Positions 37,165 to 46,079 of a DNA stretch of 64,000 bases are shown here, piece by piece (positions within the stretch are counted from its first letter, which is position 1; every line of letters starts with the position of its first letter). Both the position numbers and the translations under genes were made by a program. The notes beneath the pieces are model-generated. The model saw only the letters and a program-made list of their open reading frames with translations, searched no databases and was not told where the DNA came from. This stretch comes from AP-15 sp963735445 (GTDB lineage Bacteria > Pseudomonadota > Alphaproteobacteria > ATCC43930 > CGMCC-115725): assembly GCA_963735445.1 (NCBI GenBank), contig CAVTLC010000017.1, positions 19,552 to 83,551 of the forward strand, in the 5' to 3' direction.

Positions 37165-38415
37165 TTATGACGCCGCCGCCTCGGAGGCAAAGTCGGGTTC
37201 GATCTGATGGTCGACCGGGTAGACATACGCGCCGAGCCGATTGACCAGAATGACCGCTGCAACCAGCGTGAAGGCGGCGCCGATCAGGGCCGGGTTGTAC
37301 GAGCCGGCATGGTCGTAGGTGACGCCGCCGAGAAACGGTCCGACCCCCGAGCCCAGCCCGAAAATCATGAAAAAATAGCCGTAGATTTGGCCGAACGCGC
37401 GCTGCCCGAAATAGCGGGTGATCAGGAATGCGATCAGGTCGATCTCGGTGCCGAGGCCGAGCCCCATCAGCGCGACGCCGACGACCGGCAGCGCGCCCGC
37501 AGCACCGGCGAGAAACACAAAGCCGGCGATCGGCGCCAAGAAAAACACCGAGGCGACGTAAGGCGCGTAAATCCGGTCGACCAGCCAGCCGGCGAGCAGC
37601 CTGCCGCTCAATGTCGCGAGGCCGAATACGGCCAAGGTCGCGGTCGCCGCGGCGCGGGATAAGCCGTGATCGGTCAATAGCGGCACGACGTGCGCCACAG
37701 TGCCGTTGATCGCCACCGCCACCAGAAAGAACGTGCCGCCCATCAGCCAGAACCGCCCGGTGTGGACGGCCTCGCGCACGCTAAGGCCAGGCATTGCCGA
37801 GCCAAGAGTGTGGATGCGGCGCTCGCCCTCGCCGGGGCGCGGCTCACGGATCCACAACGCCACGGCCGGAAACGCAATCGCGAGGGTTAGCAGCCCAAGC
37901 GCGATATATGCGCCGCGCCAGCCGAACCGGTCGATCAGGACGCGTGCGAGCTGCGGGATCACAAACGCTCCGAGCCCGACCCCGGACATCGCGACGCCCA
38001 ATGCCAGCCCGCGCCTGCGGTCGAACCAGGCCGAGATCGCCTTGGCATAGCCGAGCGGCGTCTGGATCGCGCTGGTCATGCCGGCGAGCGCCACCAACAA
38101 TGTGAATATCGGCAGCGAGTGCGGCGAGAAGCCCAACAGGCACAAAAACGCGGCGTAGATGACGAGGCCGGGGAGCGCTACATGGCGGATCCCCCAGCGG
38201 TCCATCAGATAGCCGAGCACCGGCACCGCCAATGCCGAGGTGATATGGCCGGACGACAATGCCGCCGAGGCGACACCGCGGTCCCAGCCCATATCCGCCA
38301 TGATCGGCTTCAAAAAGACGCCAAAGGTAAAGCCGAGTACCGGGCCGTTGCAGACAAAGAGCCCGGTCACCGCTCCGACCACCACCCACCACGGATTGGT
38401 AAATCCGACCTTCAT
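37165..38415 (-). CDS. MFS transporter, monocarboxylate/oxalate-formate type
   Basis: A 416-aa carrier starting MKVGFTNPWWVVVGAVTGLF at 38415, 6 nt after GGGAGGGG; an upstream in-frame start would add only nine residues. GPVLGFTFGVFLKPIMADMG in helix 1, LMDRWGIRHVALPG after helix 2 and GLALGVAMSGVGLGAFVIPQ in helix 5 match the MCT/OxlT-like branch. It converges on the GST gene (37 bp between stops). It may move a monocarboxylate or similar anion. Confidence 0.9.
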   Translation of the reverse strand: MKVGFTNPWWVVVGAVTGLFVCNGPVLGFTFGVFLKPIMADMGWDRGVASAALSSGHITSALAVPVLGYLMDRWGIRHVALPGLVIYAAFLCLLGFSPHSLPIFTLLVALAGMTSAIQTPLGYAKAISAWFDRRRGLALGVAMSGVGLGAFVIPQLARVLIDRFGWRGAYIALGLLTLAIAFPAVALWIREPRPGEGERRIHTLGSAMPGLSVREAVHTGRFWLMGGTFFLVAVAINGTVAHVVPLLTDHGLSRAAATATLAVFGLATLSGRLLAGWLVDRIYAPYVASVFFLAPIAGFVFLAGAAGALPVVGVALMGLGLGTEIDLIAFLITRYFGQRAFGQIYGYFFMIFGLGSGVGPFLGGVTYDHAGSYNPALIGAAFTLVAAVILVNRLGAYVYPVDHQIEPDFASEAAAS

Positions 38416-38610
38416 CGCGTCCCCTCCCGACTTGCCTATCACGTATATGATCCAGCAGCCTACAGGGATCGACAGGCACCGGAAATCCCCCGATGCCGCC
38501 CAAGCCGCGGTTTCAGAACGGGTTCTTCTGCGTCGCTGCGGGAGTGCCGTTGCAGGATCGAGTTTTCGGCCAGAGCGGAGGCAGCGCTAGCTTCGAATGT
38601 ACGGCAGACC

Positions 38611-39021
38611 TCAATCTATCCGCGCCAATAACTGCTCGAGGGCCGCAAAGAACTGCGGCCACCCGCCCTGGGCGCCCTGGTAGGCTTGCTGCTGATCCGG
38701 GCGGAAGCCCGACTGCTCCATGCGCAGGTGGGTTCCCGTGCTGGTTGGGGTGAGAGTCCAAGTGACGACACTCTCGAGACCATAGGCCGCCCATGTGTAA
38801 GACAGCGTTTTATTTGGCTCGACTGCCAGGACCTGACAGTCAACAGCACCCCAGTCGGCGCGAAGATTGAAACCGTGACCCACTTCAGGCTTGAAGTCGT
38901 TCTTCATCAGCCACTCCTCGATCAGGTGTGGCTGCGTCAGCGCGCGCCAGATCTTTTCCGGCGGAAAAGCGATCTCCCGTTCGACAACGACGGAGAGCGT
39001 TTCGGTCGCAGTATTGCTCAT
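38611..39021 (-). CDS. SRPBCC (AHSA1-type) domain protein
   Basis: A 136-aa protein with the helix-grip fold: VVVEREIAFPPEKIWRALTQ, HLIEEWLMKNDFKPEVGHGF, LSYTWAAYGLESVVTWTLTP and the long C-terminal helix GGWPQFFAALEQLLARI. Such proteins bind hydrophobic ligands and are very often encoded with an ArsR regulator. The start at 39021 overlaps the regulator's stop by 4 bp (ATGA), so they are translationally coupled. The ligand is unknown. Confidence 0.9.
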   Translation of the reverse strand: MSNTATETLSVVVEREIAFPPEKIWRALTQPHLIEEWLMKNDFKPEVGHGFNLRADWGAVDCQVLAVEPNKTLSYTWAAYGLESVVTWTLTPTSTGTHLRMEQSGFRPDQQQAYQGAQGGWPQFFAALEQLLARID

Positions 39022-39344
39022 TGGTCCATCCTTTTGAGGAGATCTTCGAGGTGGTCGAACCGGCTTTGCCAGAAGCCGGCCATTTGGCTCGTCCAATCGA
39101 TCAGCGGGGCCAAGGCGCCGAGCTGCGCGCTATAATGCGTCTGGCGACCTTCGTGGCGGTCGCGAACCAGCCCGGCCTGTTTCAGAACCCCAAGATGCTT
39201 TGAGACGGCCGGTTGCGAGACCCCGGCCCGAGCCGTCAGGGCCCCAACCGTCTGCTCTCCTTCGCGGCACAGTCGCTCGAAGAGAGCCCGCCGAGTCGGA
39301 TCGGCCAACGCCCTGAAGAGCACGTCATGATAGTCTGGCGTCAC
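39018..39344 (-). CDS. ArsR-family winged-helix repressor
   Basis: A 108-aa regulator: DVLFRALADPTRRALFERLC at the N-terminus and the recognition helix in RAGVSQPAVSKHLGVLKQAG, then the wing LVRDRHEGRQTHY. The metal-binding ELCVC-type cysteines of ArsR/SmtB are absent, as in the group paired with SRPBCC proteins. It is first in a two-gene operon with the SRPBCC gene and probably represses it. A truncated relative lies at 39853-39918. Confidence 0.93.
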   Translation of the reverse strand: MTPDYHDVLFRALADPTRRALFERLCREGEQTVGALTARAGVSQPAVSKHLGVLKQAGLVRDRHEGRQTHYSAQLGALAPLIDWTSQMAGFWQSRFDHLEDLLKRMDQ

Positions 39345-39406
39345 GAACGATAACCAATCGGCTATTGAACAAGGCCAATGGACGGAAAATTTTGGTTTCC
39401 GAGGTA

Positions 39407-39814
39407 TTAAATTTTTGGGCTTTTTTTGTTGGATTTGTTCAAGGTCACGGCAGCGCGAACGAGCGTTTTCAACGCTTCCTCGTCTATCGTCTCGCCCTCG
39501 TGGAAGTCGATGGCGCGCCTGGTGTTCCCGTCAAGACTGGAGTTGAAGAGACCCGAAGGATCCTTCAGAGCCGCCCCTTTGGCGAAGGTCATCTTCACGA
39601 CGTTCTTGTAAGTCTCGCCGGTGCAGATCAATCCGTCGTGCGACCACACTGGAACCCCTCTCCACTTCCACTCCTCGACCACTTCGGGATCGGCTTCCTT
39701 GACCAGGGTACGCAGCCGGCTCAGCATCGTGCCTCGCCAGTCGTCCAACTCCTTGATTCTCGCGTCGATCAGCTGAGAAGGGTTTTCACCCGTCTGGGAC
39801 CCGCTCGTCTTCAT
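39407..39814 (-). CDS. DUF1801 domain protein
   Basis: A 135-aa protein starting MKTSGSQTGENPSQLIDARI at 39814. LDDWRGTMLSRLRTLVKEAD, VVEEWKWRGVPVWSHDGLIC and KVVKMTF-like KNVVKMTFAKGAALKDPSGL are the DUF1801 (YdhG/iron chaperone-like) pattern, with the Trp-Lys-Trp core. The biochemical role is not firmly known. DUF1801 genes are commonly found with ArsR and SRPBCC genes; here the intact pair lies just downstream and a broken ArsR just upstream. Confidence 0.85.
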   Translation of the reverse strand: MKTSGSQTGENPSQLIDARIKELDDWRGTMLSRLRTLVKEADPEVVEEWKWRGVPVWSHDGLICTGETYKNVVKMTFAKGAALKDPSGLFNSSLDGNTRRAIDFHEGETIDEEALKTLVRAAVTLNKSNKKSPKI

Positions 39815-39852
39815 GCCCGCTTCTTCTCCTCGTCGAGGGATTGTGGCTATCC

Positions 39853-39918
39853 TCAAGATGCCCGCCGAGTCGGATCGGCGAGCCTTCTGAGGAGCACATC
39901 GCGAACGTTCGGCATCAT
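39853..39918 (-). pseudogene. Truncated ArsR-family regulator remnant
   Basis: Starting at ATG 39918 the minus strand reads MMPNVRDVLLRRLADPTRRA, then Ser and a stop. This matches the first 20 residues of the intact regulator (DVLFRALADPTRRA), and the 70-bp DNA similarity extends upstream of the start (shared CGATAACC). The rest of the gene is missing, replaced by the DUF1801 gene's own leader. The remaining 39919-40197 stretch shows no gene, only a hairpin near the next stop. Confidence 0.75.
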
Positions 39919-40197
39919 CGATCGATAACCTGCTGGCTATAGATCAACTTATAACCTTACGGATATGTATGCGTCAAGCCGAAACGTCGAATGGCATAGT
40001 GATCCTCGTCACAGGGGTCATCGGTTTTTGGCGCGCGCCGCCGACTGCAGGTTGCGATAGCCGGACACGAATTCGTCGCAACGGTCCCGCAGGTCCAAGC
40101 CGCAAACAGACGACTGCTATCTGGAATCGCCGTGCGTATTGCGGGCTACAAGGATACGTCTGCCCTGACGAGCGCTGTGCAACTTTGTAAACGAGGT

Positions 40198-41182
40198 TTA
40201 CGCGGCGTCCAGTTCGCGCTGCCCGTCGTAAAGGTGACAGGCCACGAGGCGGCCATCGACCTCCGCTAGCCGCGGCTCGTGTTCTGCACACCGCGCCATC
40301 ACTTGCGGACAGCGCGGGTGAAACCGGCAACCGGGCGGCGGCCGCAACGGGCTGGGTACCTCACCCGGCAGGATGAACTCGTCGCCGCGCTCGTCGGGAT
40401 GGCTTGGCAACGCCGCCGCAAACAGCGCCCTGGTATAGGGATGGTGGGGAGAGTGGGCCAGCGCCCGCGCCTCGCCGCTTTCGACGATCTTGCCCAGATA
40501 CATCACGATGATCTGGTGGCTCATATGCGCGACCGCGGCGAGATCGTGGGCAATAAACAGATACGAAAGCCCAAGCTCGCTCTGCAAATCGCGCAACAGA
40601 TTGAGGATCTGCGCCCGGATCGAGACATCGAGAGCGGAAACCGGCTCGTCGAGCACGACCAGTTTGGGCGACACTGCCAGGGCGCGCGCGATCGCGATCC
40701 GCTGCCGCTGCCCGCCCGAAAACTCATGTGGAAACAGATCGGCCGCGCGCTCCGGTAGCCCTACAAGATCGAGCAGTTGCGACACGCGCTTGCGCACGTC
40801 GCTTGTCGACTGGGTCTCGTTGGTCACCAGCGGTTCGGCAATGATGGCGCCGATGCGCATGCGCGGGCTAAGCGACGCGTACGGGTCCTGAAAAACCGCC
40901 TGGACCGATTTGCGGTAGTATCGACGCCCGGCTCCAGCGAGCGTGCGCAGATCGCGCCCGTCAAACCGAATCGTGCCGCCGGTCGGCTCCTCAAGCCCGA
41001 GAACGAGCTTTGCGGTCGTGGTCTTGCCGCAGCCGGATTCGCCGACGACACCCAATGTCTGCCCGCTTTCGATCGCGAACGAAATCTCGTCGACGGCACG
41101 CACCAGACCGTGGTCGCCGCCAAACAAACCCGCGCTTGGTGCGAAAGTGCTTGCTGAGCCCGTCCGCTTCAAGGAGAGGCAT
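40198..41182 (-). CDS. Peptide ABC transporter ATP-binding protein, DppF/OppF type, frame broken by one base
   Basis: The second ATPase of a dipeptide/oligopeptide importer. The coupled start at 41182 (TGATG with the previous gene) gives MPLLEADGLSKHFRTKRGFV, the usual DppF opening, but that frame fails near 41125. The rest, from about GGDHGLVRAVDEISFAIESG, is in another frame and has GVVGESGCGKTTTAKLVLGL (Walker A), HEFSGGQRQRIAIARAL (signature), LVVLDEPVSALDVSI (Walker B) and the C-terminal oligopeptide region with CRFHPRCP. The total of 985 nt is 3n+1, so one extra base at 41120-41140 explains the break. Confidence 0.9.
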
Positions 41183-42276
41183 CAGATCGCCCCGCTGCCG
41201 ACGGCGAGTGGCATGCGGGCGCTGGTTTCCGAAGATGGAGCGGCAAGCCAACAGCGCGCGGTTCGACCATCGCCCGGAGCGGATTCGGGCGGCGCCTCTT
41301 CGAGACAGCGGCTAAAGGCCTGCGGACAGCGCGGCGCGAACGAGCAACCCGGCGGCAATGCCGACAGATCGGGCGGCTGGCCTTCGATCGCGGTCAGCCG
41401 TTCGCGGTTGTCGGTCATGCGCGGGATCGAGTTTAGCAGCGCCTCGGTGTAGGGATGCGCCGGGTTGTTGAAGATCTGCGATACCGGCCCCAATTCGACA
41501 ACGCGACCGGCATACATCACCGCCAGCTGGTCGCACATTTTGGCGACGATGCCGAGATTATGGGTGATAAAGATCAATGCCAGATGATGTTCGCGCTGCA
41601 GCTCCGCCAGCAGGTTGAGGTACTGCGCCTGAATCGTCAGATCGAGGCTGGTCGTCGGCTCGTCGGCGATCAGCAGGCGCGGCTCGCACGAAATTCCGAT
41701 TGCCCCGACGATGCGCTGGCGCATGCCGCCCGACATTTCATGCGGATACTGCGTCACCCGGGTTTCGGGCGAGGGGATGCGCACCGCCTTTAGCAACTCG
41801 CGGGCCCGCCGCCATGCACTCCGGCGAGAGGCCCCTTCGTGCACCCGGATCGGTTCGCCGACTTGATCGCCGATCGTGAACAGCGGGTTCAGCGAGGCCA
41901 TCGGGTCTTGCAGGATCATCGCGATCCGCTTGCCGCGTACCCGGCGCATTTCCTCTTCGGATTTGGTGATCAGATCCTCGCCGTCGAACAGCATCTTGCC
42001 GCTGACAATGCGCGCCGCGGGCGGCAGAATGCGCAGGATCGTCAATGCCAAAGTGCTCTTTCCCGACCCCGACTCACCGACAATACCCAAGGTTTCGCCG
42101 GGCCTGATCGATAGCGAGACCTCGTCGACGGCGCGCACGACCCGGGACCCTTGCGCCGAGACGTAATGGGTCGAGAGGTTCTGCAGCTCGAGCAGCGGCG
42201 GTTCCGACGACGCGGCGCGGGCCGGGCGCCCGCGGCGCGGCTCAGAGCTGACGGAGCTGGGGGTCGAGTTTGACAC
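41182..42276 (-). CDS. Peptide ABC transporter ATP-binding protein, DppD/OppD type
   Basis: The first ATPase of the peptide importer (364 aa from the GTG at 42276, which overlaps the permease end by 35 bp; other in-frame starts are possible). Walker A GIVGESGSGKSTLALTILRI, signature EMSGGMRQRIVGAIGI, Walker B LLIADEPTTSLDLTI and the C-terminal cysteine-rich CSFAPRCPQAFSRCLEE, which in this family holds a 4Fe-4S cluster or stabilises the tail. It is coupled to the permease upstream and the second ATPase downstream. Confidence 0.92.
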   Translation of the reverse strand: MSNSTPSSVSSEPRRGRPARAASSEPPLLELQNLSTHYVSAQGSRVVRAVDEVSLSIRPGETLGIVGESGSGKSTLALTILRILPPAARIVSGKMLFDGEDLITKSEEEMRRVRGKRIAMILQDPMASLNPLFTIGDQVGEPIRVHEGASRRSAWRRARELLKAVRIPSPETRVTQYPHEMSGGMRQRIVGAIGISCEPRLLIADEPTTSLDLTIQAQYLNLLAELQREHHLALIFITHNLGIVAKMCDQLAVMYAGRVVELGPVSQIFNNPAHPYTEALLNSIPRMTDNRERLTAIEGQPPDLSALPPGCSFAPRCPQAFSRCLEEAPPESAPGDGRTARCWLAAPSSETSARMPLAVGSGAI

Positions 42277-43147
42277 GGAGCCAATCACCCAAAAGATTGG
42301 CGGCAAGCACCATCAGCATGATGCAGACGCCGGGGAAGACGGTCAGCCACCAGTATCCGACCATCAATCCCTGCTTGCCGTCGGCGAGCATCAGCCCCCA
42401 AGCCGGTTTGGGTGGTGGGACGCCGACGCCGAGAAAGCTGAGCGAGGCCTCGGCCACGATGACCACACCCAGCATCAAGGTGGCAAGAACGATCGCGGTG
42501 TTGAGGACATTCGGCAGGATGTGCCGCAGCATGATGGTCCAGCGCGAGCAGCCCGCGACAATCGCCAGCCTCACGAACTCCCGTTCCTTTAACGACAGCA
42601 CCTCGCCGCGGATCACGCGGGCATAGCGCGTCCAATAGACCGCGCCGAGGATGATGACGATGTTCCACATGCTCGGCCCGACGATGGCGGCGAGAAAGAT
42701 CGCGAACGTCAATGCCGGCAAAGCGAGCCAAGCATCGGTCAGGCGCATGACGACCTGATCGACCCAGCCGCCAAGATAGCCCGAGGCAATCCCGAGAACG
42801 GTCCCGATAAACCCGGCGACGATCACCGCGGTGAACCCGACGATCATCGAGATCCGCGCGCCAAAAATCAGTCGCGACAGCACATCGCGGCCGAGCTGGT
42901 CGGTGCCGAGCAAGTATTGGGCGCTGCCGCCGGTCTGCCAAAACGGCGGGCGGAAGCGGTGCGCGAGCACGCCGATCTCGGGATTATGCGGCGCCAGCTG
43001 GTTGGCGAAAATCGCAACGAACGCGATCGCGGCGATGATGAAGATTGGAAATATCGGAACATCGCCGAGCCGAACGCGGCTGCGCCGGCGCGGCGCAACA
43101 AGCGGCGGAAGGGCGATGGTTTGGGCCGGCATTGTCATGGCCGTCAC
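42242..43147 (-). CDS. Peptide ABC transporter permease, DppC type
   Basis: A 301-aa inner-membrane permease: an N-terminal cytoplasmic stretch, a first membrane span (IFPIFIIAAIAFVAIFANQL), then HPLGTDxxGRD-like LLGTDQLGRDVLSRLIFGAR that marks DppC/OppC, and the EAA-type loop around EFVRLAIVAGCSRWTIMLRH. It overlaps the DppB stop by 4 bp and its end overlaps the ATPase start, so the operon is tightly coupled. Confidence 0.93.
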   Translation of the reverse strand: MTAMTMPAQTIALPPLVAPRRRSRVRLGDVPIFPIFIIAAIAFVAIFANQLAPHNPEIGVLAHRFRPPFWQTGGSAQYLLGTDQLGRDVLSRLIFGARISMIVGFTAVIVAGFIGTVLGIASGYLGGWVDQVVMRLTDAWLALPALTFAIFLAAIVGPSMWNIVIILGAVYWTRYARVIRGEVLSLKEREFVRLAIVAGCSRWTIMLRHILPNVLNTAIVLATLMLGVVIVAEASLSFLGVGVPPPKPAWGLMLADGKQGLMVGYWWLTVFPGVCIMLMVLAANLLGDWLRVKLDPQLRQL

Positions 43148-44064
43148 CTCTCCAGTCGGATGCGCGGGTCAATCACGGCGTAGACGACGTCTACAGCCAA
43201 ATTCACAAAGACGATCATCGCCCCGCCCAGGATAACGACACCCTGGACCACCGGGAAATCGCGGAACGTGATCCCTTCGTAAAGCAGTCGCCCGATCCCG
43301 GGCCAAGCAAACACCGTCTCGACGACGACCGCGACGTTGATCATCAAGACGAGATTGATGCCGGCCAAGGTCAGAACCGGGATCAGCGCGTTTTTGAACG
43401 CGTGCTTGGCGATCACCAGGCTCTCCGGCAGCCCCTTGATGCGGGCGAGCTTGATGTATTCCGAGCCCAGAACTTCGAGCATCGAGGATCGGGTCAGGCG
43501 CATATGGGCCGCCGCGAAATACCAGCCGAGCGCAAAAGCCGGCATGATCAGGTGCAGCGGGGTCCCCGCTCCCGACGACGGCAGCCAGCCGAGATAGACC
43601 GAAAACAGCAGGATCATCAGCAATCCGATCCAGAACGACGGCATCGACAGCCCGAGCAGCGCGAACAGCTTGCCGGCGCTGTCCCAGAAGCGTCCGACCC
43701 GCACCGCGGCAAGAATGCCGCTGGGGATGCCGATCAACAGCGAAAACGCCATTGCCACCGCCGCCAGCTGCAATGAATTCGGCAGCCGCGACAAATAGAG
43801 GCTCATAACCGGGGTCTGGTAGTAAAACGACTGGCCGAGATCGCCGCGAAGCAAGCTCGACATAAAAATCCAGTACTGAACCAGCAGTGGCCGATCGAGG
43901 CCGAATTGGTGATGGATCGCGGCAATGTCGTCGGGGCTGGCGCCGGGCTCCGCCAACAATGCCGCCGGGTCGCCGGTGACCCGGACAAAAAAGAAAATCG
44001 TCAGCGACAACAGAAACAGCGACAACAACGCATAGCCGGCGCGCCTGGCGATATACTGCTTCAT
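43144..44064 (-). CDS. Peptide ABC transporter permease, DppB type
   Basis: A 306-aa permease: MKQYIARRAGYALLSLFLLS forms the conserved first helix, followed by the periplasmic segment with DPAALLAEPGASPDDIAAIH and HHQFGLDRPLLVQY, then six spans and an EAA-type loop (EYIKLARIKGLPESLVIAKH). The final residues DVVYAVIDPRIRLER are characteristic of DppB. It is the first membrane gene, 71 bp after the binding protein at 44136-45734. Confidence 0.94.
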   Translation of the reverse strand: MKQYIARRAGYALLSLFLLSLTIFFFVRVTGDPAALLAEPGASPDDIAAIHHQFGLDRPLLVQYWIFMSSLLRGDLGQSFYYQTPVMSLYLSRLPNSLQLAAVAMAFSLLIGIPSGILAAVRVGRFWDSAGKLFALLGLSMPSFWIGLLMILLFSVYLGWLPSSGAGTPLHLIMPAFALGWYFAAAHMRLTRSSMLEVLGSEYIKLARIKGLPESLVIAKHAFKNALIPVLTLAGINLVLMINVAVVVETVFAWPGIGRLLYEGITFRDFPVVQGVVILGGAMIVFVNLAVDVVYAVIDPRIRLER

Positions 44065-44135
44065 ATTGGCCTCGTCACCTCGCCTCTAGGGCCTTGGGGT
44101 TGCGCGGTCGATCGCTCGTTACGCGGCCTTGCCCT

Positions 44136-45734
44136 CTACGCGCCCTTGATCGTGATGTCCTCGAACGGCGCCGTATAGGCAAAGCCCGGGATTAAGCCAA
44201 ACGCCAATTCCCCGACCCGCGGACCGGTCCCGCTGAGAAAAGCGAGTTGCCAGATCGGCGCGTAAATCGCCTTTTCGTAAACGAGCTGCTGCATCTTATC
44301 GAGGATCGCCGCCCGCTTTTCGTGATCGACCTCGTCGGCCTGCTGCGGGAATAGGGCGTCGATATCGGGGTAGCTGCCATAGGCAAAGGCGCCGCCCTCG
44401 ACGACGAACGAGGTCATTCGAGTAGCGGCGTTGCCAAAGGCCGCACTCGCCCCCTGAATGATGCCGCGGGTATATTTCTTGCCGGCGTAACCGGCGAGAA
44501 AACCGGCGCGTTCGATCGGCAACAGCTTGGTGCGGATGCCGATCGCTTGCAGGTTGTTGACCGAGACTTCCGCCATGTTCGCGTAGGAGGCGTCGCAGTG
44601 CAGCGGACCGGCGTCGAAACCGTTGGCAAATCCGGCCTCGGCCATTAATTGTTTTGCTTTTTCCGGGTCATAAACCGCGGGCGGCGGCTGCCAGTAATAC
44701 TCGAATGTGTAAGGGACGACGGCGTTGTTGGTGACCTTGCAATAACCGAGGAACAAGGCCTTGTTCATGCCCTCGCGGTCGATCGCTAGGTTGACCGCCT
44801 GCCGCACGCGTAAATCATGCCACGGCGATTTCGGATTCCATTGTTCGGGAAAATAGAGCCAATTCGGCCCCTGCAGCACCACCGGCTTTAGGCTTAGGCC
44901 CGGCTGCTTCAAGATTTCCTGCGCGAGTTCACCGCGGATCGAATAAGCGATGTCGACCTCGCCGCGCTGCAACGCCGCCAACCGCGTCGACTCGTCGGGG
45001 ATCACTTTCATGACCAGCCGTTTGACGTTGGGCGGCTTGCGCCAGTAATCGTCAAACGCTTCGAGCACCAGCTCGACGCCCGGGGTAAACGAGACGAATT
45101 TATAGGGCCCGGCGCCGATCGGGGCTTGTTTGAAGCCGTCGTCGCCGACCTTTTGGATGTACTTTTTCGGCACGATCCAGCCGGCGCCGCTGGCGCTCGA
45201 ATAAAACGTCAAAAAATCGGGCCACGGTTTCTTCAGCTTGAAGCGCACATGCGTGGCGTCGGGGGTTTCGATTTCCGCTACTCGGCTCTTCATCAGCTCG
45301 TGCGCGGCGCCGCGATAGCGTTCGAACGAGAATTTGACATCCTCCGCCGTGACCGGCTCGCCATTGTGGAATTTGACGCCGTTCCGCAGAACAAATTCGT
45401 GGGTGAGATTATCGGCGGAGACCGACCAGGATTCTGCAAGGCACGGCGCCTGCAGCTTGCCGGGCATCGGCTTTACCATCGCGTCATGCAACGCGTAGAG
45501 CACCATAAAGGGGGTGATCAGCCCCTGCGTCTCGGCCGGGTCGAACCAGGTCGGCGGCACTGTAACGTGGAGCGCCCATGTCAGCTGCCCGGCGGGCGCG
45601 GCCGCCCGCGCTACCACAGGCGCTCCTGCTGCCACCAAGCCCAGAGCCGTCAGCGCCAACATATCTCGGCGTGAGAGATCGCCCCCGGGCGAACCCGTTC
45701 TCAATGTGCCGCCGGTGCTCGAACTCAAACCCAT
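44136..45734 (-). CDS. Peptide ABC transporter substrate-binding protein (SBP_bac_5), copy nearest the permeases
   Basis: A 532-aa family 5 binding protein. It starts behind a GGAGGAGGAG run; a twin-arginine-like signal (LSRRDMLALTALGLVAAGAP, then VVARAA) directs export. Typical blocks are AESWSVSADNLTHEFVLRNG, VKFHNGEPVTAEDVKFSFER and HDLRVRQAVNLAIDREGMNK. It ends FEDITIKGA, as does its paralogue at 46080-47669. These proteins bind peptides, opines or similar compounds; which one is not readable. Two receptors for one permease suggest broadened range. Confidence 0.93.
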   Translation of the reverse strand: MGLSSSTGGTLRTGSPGGDLSRRDMLALTALGLVAAGAPVVARAAAPAGQLTWALHVTVPPTWFDPAETQGLITPFMVLYALHDAMVKPMPGKLQAPCLAESWSVSADNLTHEFVLRNGVKFHNGEPVTAEDVKFSFERYRGAAHELMKSRVAEIETPDATHVRFKLKKPWPDFLTFYSSASGAGWIVPKKYIQKVGDDGFKQAPIGAGPYKFVSFTPGVELVLEAFDDYWRKPPNVKRLVMKVIPDESTRLAALQRGEVDIAYSIRGELAQEILKQPGLSLKPVVLQGPNWLYFPEQWNPKSPWHDLRVRQAVNLAIDREGMNKALFLGYCKVTNNAVVPYTFEYYWQPPPAVYDPEKAKQLMAEAGFANGFDAGPLHCDASYANMAEVSVNNLQAIGIRTKLLPIERAGFLAGYAGKKYTRGIIQGASAAFGNAATRMTSFVVEGGAFAYGSYPDIDALFPQQADEVDHEKRAAILDKMQQLVYEKAIYAPIWQLAFLSGTGPRVGELAFGLIPGFAYTAPFEDITIKGA

Positions 45735-45790
45735 TCCGTCTCCTCCTCCGAACGCCTAGACCAATCTCTTACGCGGACCTTACGTCTAAC

Positions 45791-45893
45791 GTAGACCAGC
45801 CATGCAAAAATGTCTCTCTGATTCTGGCTGATCTCGGCTGTGTCGGGATCGGAAATTAGGGCGGCTACGCAAAAATGTCCCGCGGTTTCTGAC
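45791..45893. repeat. Imperfect direct repeat around a GCAAAAATGTC core
   Basis: Two about 38-bp stretches (45791-45828 and 45856-45893) share the exact core GCAAAAATGTC and roughly 70 percent of flanking bases by eye. They lie in the 345-bp gap (45735-46079) between the two binding-protein genes, which holds no supported gene. The A-rich core stands out from the surrounding GC-rich DNA and looks like a decayed insertion-sequence end, though no transposase is left. Confidence 0.35.
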
Positions 45894-46079
45894 GTTCTGT
45901 TGACTTACCTGTTTGAAGCCGATGCCGCATTCGTACGCGGGACGCTCCGCGGCCGAATGCTTCGCTATTCGGCTTGCCACCCCCGAGACCCATCAAACGC
46001 CGAGCCTCGAAAAACTGCGGCCCGGCCCGATCGCCGCTGCTTCTTCGACCGGTCCGATCGGCGCAAACTCACACTCTGC

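Noticed and set aside
40188..40203. GTAAAC-GAG-GTTTAC hairpin at the stop of the DppF-type gene as a terminator
   Set aside because: Stem is AT-rich and only 6 bp with no T-tract; too weak to call.
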